From: Thermoprotei archaeon
Lineage (GTDB): Archaea; Thermoproteota; Thermoprotei_A; Sulfolobales; Ignisphaeraceae
DNA length: 6,010 nt
NCBI GenBank assembly: GCA_003661865.1
Contig: QMWY01000081.1
Coordinates: 1 to 6,010 of the forward strand
Reading direction: 5' to 3'
Shown here one piece after another: positions 1 to 5,405 of this stretch. Each line of letters begins with the position of its first letter. Position 1 is the stretch's first letter. The notes beneath the pieces are model-generated. The model was not told where the DNA came from. It was given only the letters and a program-made list of their open reading frames with translations, and made no database searches. The translations under genes were made by a program, and so were the position numbers.

Positions 1-140
1 ACCACACCCAGAACCTCGTTCTCCAGGACCTTGAGCGACACGCCGTCCACAGCCCTTATGATCCTCGTGGACCTGCCCACGAGCTGCCTGTAGTACGCAG
101 CTGCATCGCGCAGCTCGAGCACGACCCCACTGCTGGGCAA
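1..140 (-). CDS. dppD: ABC transporter ATP-binding protein, DppD-like (N-terminal fragment, runs off the left edge)
   Basis: Only about 46 N-terminal residues lie in the window. The frame reads LELRDAAAYYR, then RIIRAVDGVSLKVLENEVLGVV, which is the usual opening of oligopeptide/dipeptide ABC ATPases, where an 'AVDGVSL' strand is followed by the Walker A loop; Walker A itself would fall just beyond base 1. The role, from family knowledge, is ATP hydrolysis on the cytoplasmic face to drive the DppB/DppC pair. It directly follows the DppC-like gene, matching the common dppBCD(F) order. Two starts are possible. GTG at 149-147 overlaps the DppC stop as GTGA. TTG at 140-138 sits 4 nt after a near-perfect anti-16S match, GGGGGTGATC, at 153-144, which contains that stop. 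I chose TTG because of this SD. The ATPase call is firm; DppD rather than DppF is inferred from gene order. Confidence 0.85.
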   Translation of the reverse strand, partial: MPSSGVVLELRDAAAYYRQLVGRSTRIIRAVDGVSLKVLENEVLGV

Positions 141-143
141 GGC

Positions 144-153
144 GATCACCCCC
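144..153 (-). promoter_or_regulatory. Shine-Dalgarno of the DppD-like gene, embedding the DppC stop codon
   Basis: On the minus strand GGGGGTGATC precedes TTG by 4 nt and matches the archaeal consensus GGAGGTGATC at nine of ten positions. The TGA stop of the upstream permease (148-146) is part of this motif, so ribosomes finishing DppC sit on the SD of the next gene. This suggests translational coupling and decides for the TTG start over the GTG 9 nt upstream. Confidence 0.6.
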
Positions 154-1003
154 TCTCGCGGAGCCTCGGGTTGAACACCTCGTCCATAGCCGTCGAGACT
201 ATCATGAGTGAGGAGGTCGCCGCCACGATCATCACCCCGGGCGGGACGAACCACCACCAGAGCCCGCGGCGGAACGCCTCCATAAGGGTGGCCCACTGGA
301 GCATGAGGCCCAGCGAGACGCCCTGCGTCGGGCCCAGCCCTATGATGCTGAGGCCCGCCTCCCCGAGGATCCCGCCGTTTATGAACAGGACCATCGCCAT
401 GAATATGTAGGTCGCTATGTTGGGCAGCAGGTCCTCGAAGGCTAGCCTCAGGTCGCTGTACCCAGCCATCCGTGAGAGGTATATGAACTCGCGCTCGCGA
501 AGGCTGAGGAGCTGGGCGCGGATAGCCCTGGCGTACCAGGGCCAGCTCGTGATCCCCAGGATCGCGGCGACTACCTCGAGGCTCCTCACCTTGAGGTAGC
601 TAGCGATCAGGATTGCTAGGAGTATCGAGGGTATCGAGAGGGTCACGTTTGTGATCGCCATGAGCGCCTCGTCGACAAGACCCCCCTTAACACCCGCTGC
701 CGCCCCGATAACCGTGCCTATAGCCATTGCTATGAGGGCGGTTAGGAACCCTACGTAGAGGGATGTGCGGGTACCGACGAGGAGCTGCGCAAGGACGTCC
801 CTACCGTAGGTATCGGTCCCCAGGGGGTACTTCTCGCAGGGCGGGGTTTCCATGGGCCCTGCAAACGATAGGGGGTCCACGGGGTAGAGCAGCGGGCCTA
901 TGACGCCGGTGAGCACAACCGCTAGGAACAGGGCTATCCCCACTACGAACCTCCTGTTCGTGAGGAGGACCCATACGATCGTGGGTACCGCCACCCCCAC
1001 CAC
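146..1003 (-). CDS. dppC: ABC transporter permease, DppC family
   Basis: This 285-residue integral membrane protein is the second channel subunit of a family-5 ABC importer. A first membrane segment lies at about 18-40, followed by the family hallmark 'PLGTDTYGRDVL' at 60-71 after a short extracytoplasmic stretch. Further hydrophobic segments fall at about 83-104, 122-136, 198-211 and 253-272. The cytoplasmic EAA loop that docks on the ATPase is at about 171-196 (REFIYLSRMAGYSD...LLPNI). 'GEAGLSIIGLGP' (214-225) and the C-terminal 'NPRLRER' are also typical, and the length fits the family (about 280-300). The start is a GTG at 1003; alternative GTGs at 1000 and 994 follow in the same run, so the first three residues are uncertain. 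Only 2 nt separate it from the DppB-like gene, so it is surely co-transcribed. The substrate cannot be told from the permease. Confidence 0.95.
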   Translation of the reverse strand: MVGVAVPTIVWVLLTNRRFVVGIALFLAVVLTGVIGPLLYPVDPLSFAGPMETPPCEKYPLGTDTYGRDVLAQLLVGTRTSLYVGFLTALIAMAIGTVIGAAAGVKGGLVDEALMAITNVTLSIPSILLAILIASYLKVRSLEVVAAILGITSWPWYARAIRAQLLSLREREFIYLSRMAGYSDLRLAFEDLLPNIATYIFMAMVLFINGGILGEAGLSIIGLGPTQGVSLGLMLQWATLMEAFRRGLWWWFVPPGVMIVAATSSLMIVSTAMDEVFNPRLRERG

Positions 1004-1005
1004 CC

Positions 1006-2028
1006 CTACGCCTGTGCGTACCCGAGCCTGATCCTAGGGTCTATCAGCGCGTAGATGAAATCAACGATGAAGTTTGCTAGGAAGAGCGTGGCGACCAGTA
1101 TGATGAACACCCCCTGTATCAGCGGGTAGTCCAGGGTCGATAGCCCCCTGAACAGTATGTATCCCGTGCCGGGGTAGTTGAACACAATCTCCGTTATCAG
1201 CTGTCCCCCGAGCACACTGCCCAGCGATAGCGCTAGGCCCGTTACCTGGGGGAGCAGGGAGTTGCGGAAGGCGTAGCGGAACAGCTTCCTCTCCTCAACA
1301 CCTAGGTTCTCGCTGAACACCATGTAGTCCGCCCCGAGCTCGTAGATCACCAGGACCCTCATACCTATGGCCCAGCCCCCAACGGCTACGAGCACGATCG
1401 ATAGGAACGGCAGTGTGTAGTGCCACAGCAGATCAGCTATGAACTCAGGGGTGAGCGAGGGTACCAACCCGTAGCTGTACCCACCGCCAGCCGGAAACAG
1501 GTTCAGCTTGATCGCGAAGATGTAGACCAGCAGCATGGCGAGCCAGTAGTACGGGGTCTGGGAGAGTATGAGTGATACCGTGAGGACTGTCTTCTCGAAG
1601 TAGCTCCCCCTCCTATACCCGGCGATCGCCCCAAGGGTATTGCCTATGATCCAGGCGGTGATGGTCGAGGGCACGAGAAGCCCAACGGTCCAGGGGATGG
1701 CAGGCGCTATGAGCTCGATAACCTTCCTTGGGTAGAACGCTATCGACGTCCCCAGGTCCCCCCTGAGGGCGTGGGAGAGGAAATCTACGTACTGCTCCCA
1801 CAGGGGCTTACCAACACCGAACTCCTCCATAAGCGTCTTGTACACCTCCTTAATAGCCTCGGGGTTCGCCTGAGCCTGCTGGTACAGCTGGGTGAGGAGC
1901 AGCGCTAAGGGGTTCCCGGGTATGAGCCTAGGCAGCAGGAACACGATCGTAATCGCGGTGATGTACGTGGCTAAGAGGAACGCAGCCCTCATCAGCAGGT
2001 AACGCGCGAATGGACCCAGCCTAACCAT
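1006..2028 (-). CDS. dppB: ABC transporter permease, DppB family
   Basis: This 340-residue membrane protein is the first channel subunit of the importer. The N-terminal membrane segment (about 11-33) ends in 'PRLIPGNPL', the usual DppB opening. An extracytoplasmic loop with 'FGVGKPLWEQYVDFL' (70-84) and 'RGDLGTSI' (89-96) is family-typical. More membrane segments follow at about 113-137, 147-172, 204-226, 261-280 and 305-328. The EAA loop is at about 235-263, 'FNYPGTGYILF' at 283-293 and the closing 'IDPRIR' at 329-334. The ATG at 2028 is the only reasonable start, because an in-frame TAA lies two codons upstream. No good SD is close to it; a GGTGAT motif lies about 16 nt away, so initiation may be weak or on a short leader. 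It heads the permease/ATPase run and has its own TATA box about 55 nt upstream, so it need not depend on read-through from the binding-protein gene. Confidence 0.95.
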   Translation of the reverse strand: MVRLGPFARYLLMRAAFLLATYITAITIVFLLPRLIPGNPLALLLTQLYQQAQANPEAIKEVYKTLMEEFGVGKPLWEQYVDFLSHALRGDLGTSIAFYPRKVIELIAPAIPWTVGLLVPSTITAWIIGNTLGAIAGYRRGSYFEKTVLTVSLILSQTPYYWLAMLLVYIFAIKLNLFPAGGGYSYGLVPSLTPEFIADLLWHYTLPFLSIVLVAVGGWAIGMRVLVIYELGADYMVFSENLGVEERKLFRYAFRNSLLPQVTGLALSLGSVLGGQLITEIVFNYPGTGYILFRGLSTLDYPLIQGVFIILVATLFLANFIVDFIYALIDPRIRLGYAQA

Positions 2029-2080
2029 TGCTTACGCCCCGAGCATCACCGCGATTCACATCCTATGCAATCCACACCCG

Positions 2081-2090
2081 GGTATATACT
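2081..2090 (-). promoter_or_regulatory. Candidate TATA box for the permease/ATPase operon
   Basis: AGTATATACC on the minus strand is a good archaeal TATA element. Transcription would begin about 25 nt downstream, near 2057-2062, giving a leader of roughly 30 nt before the DppB ATG at 2028. An 8-bp palindrome, CACGCGTG (2098-2105), lies just upstream where a regulator could bind. This is inferred from motif and spacing only. Confidence 0.5.
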
Positions 2091-2135
2091 CCTAACACAC
2101 GCGTGAGAGCACTACTAGACAAGTTGAATAGGATT

Positions 2136-2140
2136 AAAAA
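2136..2140 (-). terminator. Candidate U-rich terminator after the binding-protein gene
   Basis: A TTTTT tract on the minus strand, preceded by CTC and followed by AATCC, lies about 28 nt beyond the binding-protein stop and upstream of the DppB TATA box. Archaeal RNA polymerase often stops at such short U-tracts without a hairpin. It would partly separate the highly needed binding protein from the permeases. A T5 tract alone is weak evidence. Confidence 0.35.
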
Positions 2141-2167
2141 GAGTGTTTAGGATTATTACCCCCTGTA

Positions 2168-4306
2168 CTACCTCCTCTTTATCGCGTACCCTATCGCTAT
2201 ACCGACTATGAGTAGCACTATCGCTACAGCAGCCACAACTCCCCAGTTGGTCTCGGTCCTAACAACTGTTGTCGGCACGGTCTTCTCAACCGTTACCGTT
2301 GAGGCAACGGTCTTGGTGACCTCAACGCTCTTGGTAACGGTCCTCTCAACAGTCTTCGTAACCGTAACAGTCCTACCCGGAGCAGTCACCGTAACCTTCG
2401 GGGTGGTCTTTGGAGTCGTTGGGGTTGTCGGACTCGGTGTTGCGGTTGGCTTGCTCACCTTTGCAAGGTCCTCCCATATCTTGGAGGTCGGTATCAGCAG
2501 CCCGCCCTCATCGATAGGTTTGAGCCAGTCGGGTACCTTTGGCTTCTCGCCCTTCTTAGCTATGCCGAATAGAACAATGAAGCTGTTACCTGGGGAGCCT
2601 GACCATGGCGCTGCCGGGAACCACCACGGGTTCTTCTCGTTCGGCCACCCAACCCAGTACTTCGTGTTGTAGGCGTACCAGTGAGCACCGTAGAACAGAG
2701 GTATAGCAGGCAGATCCTTGTATATGAACTCCTGGATCTCGCGGTAGAACTCCATTCTCTTGGCGGGGTCTATTGTAGAGGCGATCTCATCTATGAGCTT
2801 TGATATCTTCCAGTTCTTGTAGTTCTCCCAGTTCCCGGCTGGTGGGCTTAGCCTCGGGTCAAGGACGAAGCGGTAGGTGTTCCACGGGTGGTCGAACCCT
2901 GGATTAGCGTCCCATCCTATCACCATATCGTACTTGCCATTGATTACGTTGTTCCACCATACGGAGTAGTCCGGGAAGTAGGTCCTCACATCAATCCCGA
3001 TCTTCTTGAGGTTCGAAGCGATCATCTCGCACATCATCATCCAGTCCGTCCAGCCGTAAGGCACAGATATCGTCAGCCCCTTGAGCGGGGTACCGTCGGG
3101 CAGCTCCCTGACCCCATCACCATCCCTATCAACGATCCCTGCCTCATCAAGGATCTTCTTGGCCATCTCGAGATCCGTGTGGAACCTGCAGTCAGACGAC
3201 CCTACGTACTTAGCACATAGGTCGTAGTCAACCCACTTCTTGTAGGCAGGGAATATGTCTGCTACGAAGGATGCTGATGCCTGTACTCCGTAGCCGAAGT
3301 ACGCCTTCTCGAGCATGTCCTTGTACGGTATTGCGTAGGCGATGGCCTTCCTAAGCGCGGCGCCCACGCCAAGCTCCTCAGCCTTCTTGAATACCGTGCT
3401 GTTGAAGTTGAGGTAGAGGAAGTTGACGCCCCAACCGACGTAGTATGGCTTCTTGGAGTACCACGTCCCTACGCCCTTGGGGAACAGCTGCCAGACCGAT
3501 GGTATGAATGTGCCTGCCCAGTCAGCATCGCCCTTCTCGAAGGCCGTGTTGGCGCTCGGGTTATCCTTGTAGATCACGTGGGCTAGGTACTTCGGCTTCG
3601 GAAGGCCGAAGATTGACTTGCCCCACCAGTCATCTAGCCTCACGTACACGATCTCGTTCTCCGTGTAGTGGTGTAGCTTGTATGGCCCTGACACGACCTG
3701 CTTGGCGGGGTCGTCGTTCTTCCACTCCTTGAGCTTATCCCCGAGCTTCTTGTACAGGGGCTCGATCACGTGCTTGGGCATCGGTACGAAGCCGAGTACG
3801 CAGCTAAGGAACGAGAAGTAGTTCTTCGGCGGTACCCTTATCTTCGCCTCGACAACCTTGTCGCTAACAGCCTTGATGTACTCGACGTAGTCCCAGCAGC
3901 CGACGCCGGGGCCATACTTAAGCTTCTTCGTGGTCTCGTAGGTGTACTCAACGTCGTAAGCAGTGATCGGCTTACCATCGCTCCACCTCGCCTCAGGCCT
4001 TATATACACCCTTAGAACCTCAGGAGAGACCCACTCATACCTCTCAGCAATCATGGGGAGCCATACGTCGTGCATACCGTCGTACACGAACAGGGGGATG
4101 TAGAGGAAGTGATTGGTGCCCCATGTCTGGGTAGGCGAGAACATGTTCCATGTAGTGGGTGGTCCCCACTGGCACCCTATGACATATACCGTGTCCTCCC
4201 TTGGGATCGCGGCTTGTGCGTAGAGCAGTGGGCTTACGACGCTTAGTAGTATTACGAGCGCTACACCTATGGTAACAGGTACGAACTTCTTAAGCCGCGA
4301 GCTCAT
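2168..4306 (-). CDS. Family-5 extracellular solute-binding protein (SBP_bac_5) with C-terminal membrane anchor
   Basis: This 712-residue exported protein captures the substrate for the adjacent ABC importer. Residues 1-32 are a Sec-type signal (SRLKK, a hydrophobic core and a YAQA cleavage region). No lipobox cysteine follows, so it is not a lipoprotein. The family-5 binding domain spans about 37-615, with 'LRVYIRPEARWSDGKPITAYDVEYTYE' features at 98-124 and 'SGPYKL' at 206-211. An EF-hand-like loop at 393-404 (D393, D395, D397, E401, D404) probably binds Ca2+. Residues 619-687 form a Thr/Pro then Val/Thr stalk, 688-708 a membrane helix, and KRR ends the chain in the cytoplasm. This anchor layout is typical of crenarchaeal binding proteins. 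The fold is rich in Trp (31 residues between 35 and 618), which points to sugar oligomers as much as peptides. Six cysteines (45, 137, 169, 364, 373, 426) could form disulfides. The ATG start has a GGTG at 4318-4315, 8 nt upstream. The family is certain; the ligand is not. Confidence 0.95.
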   Translation of the reverse strand: MSSRLKKFVPVTIGVALVILLSVVSPLLYAQAAIPREDTVYVIGCQWGPPTTWNMFSPTQTWGTNHFLYIPLFVYDGMHDVWLPMIAERYEWVSPEVLRVYIRPEARWSDGKPITAYDVEYTYETTKKLKYGPGVGCWDYVEYIKAVSDKVVEAKIRVPPKNYFSFLSCVLGFVPMPKHVIEPLYKKLGDKLKEWKNDDPAKQVVSGPYKLHHYTENEIVYVRLDDWWGKSIFGLPKPKYLAHVIYKDNPSANTAFEKGDADWAGTFIPSVWQLFPKGVGTWYSKKPYYVGWGVNFLYLNFNSTVFKKAEELGVGAALRKAIAYAIPYKDMLEKAYFGYGVQASASFVADIFPAYKKWVDYDLCAKYVGSSDCRFHTDLEMAKKILDEAGIVDRDGDGVRELPDGTPLKGLTISVPYGWTDWMMMCEMIASNLKKIGIDVRTYFPDYSVWWNNVINGKYDMVIGWDANPGFDHPWNTYRFVLDPRLSPPAGNWENYKNWKISKLIDEIASTIDPAKRMEFYREIQEFIYKDLPAIPLFYGAHWYAYNTKYWVGWPNEKNPWWFPAAPWSGSPGNSFIVLFGIAKKGEKPKVPDWLKPIDEGGLLIPTSKIWEDLAKVSKPTATPSPTTPTTPKTTPKVTVTAPGRTVTVTKTVERTVTKSVEVTKTVASTVTVEKTVPTTVVRTETNWGVVAAVAIVLLIVGIAIGYAIKRR
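2246..2452 (-). repeat. Sequence encoding the Thr/Pro and Val/Thr-rich stalk of the binding protein
   Basis: Codons 619-687 encode a low-complexity linker. The first part is TP-rich (TATPSPTTPTTPKTTP), resembling O-glycosylated stalks of archaeal surface proteins. The second part (637-682) is a degenerate repeat around K-T-V-E/A and T-V-T units: 'TVTKTVERTVTK', 'SVEVTKTV', 'TVTVEKTV'. At DNA level the repeat shows recurring AAGAC(C/T)GT and ACGGTTAC-like words, so unit duplication or slippage could have shaped it. It presumably holds the binding domain away from the membrane, at S-layer height. Confidence 0.75.
3095..3130 (-). other. Calcium-loop codons in the binding protein
   Basis: Codons 393-404 encode a 12-residue D-x-D-G-D-G loop with acidic residues at positions 1, 3, 5, 9 and 12, the spacing of an EF-hand loop. 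Loops of this kind, followed by 'ELPDGTPL', are common in family-5 binding proteins of thermophiles and are likely structural rather than regulatory. Confidence 0.55.
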
Positions 4307-4357
4307 TACGAATACACCCGGCTATGAACACTCTCAAAGGCTACTACCCGGCTGCAG

Positions 4358-4364
4358 ATATAAA
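4358..4364 (-). promoter_or_regulatory. Candidate TATA box for the binding-protein gene
   Basis: TTTATAT on the minus strand, preceded by GCTAGG, would place the transcription start near 4332-4337 and give a leader of about 25-30 nt before the ATG at 4306. A second A/T block, TTTAAAAG at 4378-4371, is an alternative element giving a longer leader. Choice between the two needs transcript ends. Confidence 0.5.
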
Positions 4365-4376
4365 CCTAGCCTTTTA

Positions 4377-4400
4377 AACCGGTTGCGATGATCATAACCG
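4377..4400. promoter_or_regulatory. Palindrome cluster, possible operator between divergent genes
   Basis: Three short symmetric elements crowd into 24 bp: AACCGGTT (4377-4384), ATGATCAT (4388-4395) and the inverted pair CGGTT/AACCG (4380-4384 with 4396-4400). They lie just upstream of the binding-protein TATA box, where an archaeal Lrp-, TrmB- or ArsR-type dimer could act on either divergent gene. No regulator gene for the importer is in the window. Short palindromes are common by chance, so this is tentative. Confidence 0.25.
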
Positions 4401-4404
4401 TACA

Positions 4405-4420
4405 TAGCTTAATAGCTTGA
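4405..4420 (+). promoter_or_regulatory. Tandem TAGCTTAA/TAGCTTGA, candidate distal promoter for the hydrolase gene
   Basis: An 8-bp unit occurs twice in tandem with one mismatch. The junction CTTAATAG is A/T-rich enough to be a weak TATA element. If used, transcription would start near 4435-4440 and the hydrolase mRNA would carry a leader of about 80 nt containing the 4463-4504 hairpin. A competing element, TTATTT at 4481-4486, would instead give an almost leaderless mRNA. Confidence 0.25.
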
Positions 4421-4462
4421 CCAGGAGCGGGCTCCGTGACACCACTTGGATAGTGAGGGCGG

Positions 4463-4504
4463 CGCTACCGATCGCCGAGCTTATTTCCCAGCGATGCGGT
4501 AGCG
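4463..4504 (+). promoter_or_regulatory. Strong hairpin directly upstream of the hydrolase gene
   Basis: The arm CGCTACCGATCGC (4463-4475) is the exact reverse complement of 4491-4504 once a single G (4496) is bulged out. This gives 13 base pairs (9 G-C) around a 15-nt loop at 4476-4490. The 3' arm ends 6 nt before the GGTGAT SD. It is not a terminator of any visible gene: there is no convergent gene on the left and no T-tract after it. It may be a leader-RNA element controlling translation, a DNA operator with two half sites, or part of a small RNA. A competing shorter pairing, GGCG (4461-4464) with CGCC (4473-4476), excludes the main stem. Confidence 0.45.
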
Positions 4505-4510
4505 AGCACC

Positions 4511-4516
4511 GGTGAT
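4511..4516 (+). promoter_or_regulatory. Shine-Dalgarno GGTGAT of the hydrolase gene
   Basis: GGTGAT is followed by 4 nt and TTG (4521-4523), the same arrangement as at the DppD-like gene. The in-frame GTG at 4512 lies inside this motif and has no SD of its own, so TTG is the better start unless the mRNA is leaderless. The SD also forms the right half of a CACCGGTG palindrome (4507-4514). Confidence 0.5.
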
Positions 4517-4520
4517 ATGG

Positions 4521-5405
4521 TTGGCACGGGCTGTTTCTGCAAGACTTGTCTTCCTAGCCGATGACTACGCGGGGTACGAGGTTCGTGGGCTCCTGGGCCA
4601 GCACGGGTTATCCGTGTGCATAGAGGTTGTTGATAGCGACGGTGCTGTGCATAAGATCCTATTCGATACCGGGCAGTACGCAGATGGTGTTGCCCACAAC
4701 GCTAGGCTCCTAGGCGTGGATCTAAGGGAGGTTAAAGCCGTCGTGCTCTCCCACAACCACTACGACCACACAGGTGGGCTCCTAGGGGTTCTGAAGGCGA
4801 TCGAGCATCGGGTCCCGGTTATCGCCCACCCCGACGTGTTCAAGCCCTCGATATACATCAGGGGCAACAACATCAGGCTCAATATAGGCGTACCCTATAC
4901 GAGGAGGGAGCTTGAGGAGGCGGGCGCCAACTTCATAGTGGTGAGGAGCCCTATGGAGGTAGCGCCCGGGGTCTACTTCCTCGGAGAGATCGATAGGGTG
5001 CACCCGGAGCTCGCCCCGGCTCTCAAGGGGAACTACACCCTCAGCAGCGATGGGGAGCTGGTGCAGCACGAGCTGAGGGACGATACGGGCGTGGCGATCG
5101 CGATCGAGGGCCTAGGTACGGTAGCTATCGGGGGCTGCAGCCACTCGGGCATTGTCAACATAGCTGAGCAGGCTGCCCGGGTAACGGGGATGAACGTCTT
5201 CGCGGTTATGGGAGGGTTCCACCTGGTGTCGGCGAGCCGCGAAACCATCTCTAGGGTTGTCGAGGAGCTGAAGAAGATGGGGGTTGAGGAGGTGCATACG
5301 GGGCACTGCACGGGTCTGGTGGCTGAGTACGCCTTCCTAGAGGCGTTCGGCGATAGGTTCAGGAAGATCCACAGCGGCTACACCGTAGAGCTCAAAAAGC
5401 GTTGA
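4521..5405 (+). CDS. Metallo-beta-lactamase-fold hydrolase, COG1237/MJ0301 type
   Basis: This is a soluble cytoplasmic protein of 294 residues from the TTG start, or 297 from the GTG at 4512; the numbering below counts from the GTG. The metal-binding core is complete: SHNHYDHTGG at 80-89 (H81, H83, D85, H86), 'DDTGVAI' at 190-196, 'GGCSHSGIVN' at 207-216 with H211, 'GGFHL' with H237 and 'HTGHCTG' with H265. The N-terminal 'ADDYAGYEVRGLLGQHGLSVCIEV' and 'ILFDTGQ' are typical of COG1237, which includes the Methanocaldococcus MJ0301 group annotated as a dihydropterin ribofuranosyl-aminobenzene phosphate synthase. Whether that pterin reaction applies here is doubtful; a metal-dependent hydrolase of unknown substrate is the safe call. 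It is divergent from the transporter gene and ends exactly where the next convergent gene ends. The predicted leader hairpin may regulate it. Confidence 0.93.
   Translation: MARAVSARLVFLADDYAGYEVRGLLGQHGLSVCIEVVDSDGAVHKILFDTGQYADGVAHNARLLGVDLREVKAVVLSHNHYDHTGGLLGVLKAIEHRVPVIAHPDVFKPSIYIRGNNIRLNIGVPYTRRELEEAGANFIVVRSPMEVAPGVYFLGEIDRVHPELAPALKGNYTLSSDGELVQHELRDDTGVAIAIEGLGTVAIGGCSHSGIVNIAEQAARVTGMNVFAVMGGFHLVSASRETISRVVEELKKMGVEEVHTGHCTGLVAEYAFLEAFGDRFRKIHSGYTVELKKR
5394..5398 (-). terminator. Possible terminator T-tract for the small gene, inside the hydrolase 3' end
   Basis: The Lys-Lys codons AAA AAG near the end of the hydrolase gene read as TTTTT on the minus strand, 7 nt beyond the stop of the 126-aa gene. 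It is the only T-rich stretch immediately after that gene. The plus strand has no comparable tract just after the hydrolase stop. Confidence 0.3.

Noticed and set aside
171..599. Plus-strand open frames inside the DppC gene
   Set aside because: They show no recognisable domain and overlap a well-conserved permease on the other strand; high GC content gives long antisense frames.
2208..2672. Long open frame on the plus strand encoding a Val/Thr-rich protein
   Set aside because: It is the mirror of the Val/Thr stalk of the binding protein: GTT/AAC and ACG/CGT codons give V and T on both strands. It has no SD and runs antisense to a clear gene.
4385..4420. Possible C/D box RNA, because CGATGA resembles box C
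   Set aside because: No box D (CTGA) with paired flanks follows at a suitable distance, and the site sits in promoter sequence.
4421..4504. tRNA-like fold, from several small stems (GGAGC/GCTCC, CACT/AGTG and the large hairpin)
   Set aside because: There is no acceptor stem, no T-loop GTTCRA motif and no anticodon arm in order. The GGAGC/GCTCC stem has a 2-nt loop that cannot close.
4517..4564. ATG at 4517 as the start of a short leader peptide
   Set aside because: The frame stops after 15 codons and overlaps the hydrolase start in another frame. The GGTGAT is only one base from this ATG, too close to serve it.
5094..5101. GCGATCGC, identical to the cyanobacterial HIP1 octamer
   Set aside because: It is a single copy encoding Ala-Ile-Ala within the hydrolase, and is expected occasionally in GC-rich sequence.
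4782..5311. Minus-strand open frames inside the hydrolase gene
   Set aside because: They are antisense shadows without family resemblance, in a region whose plus-strand frame carries all metal-binding motifs.
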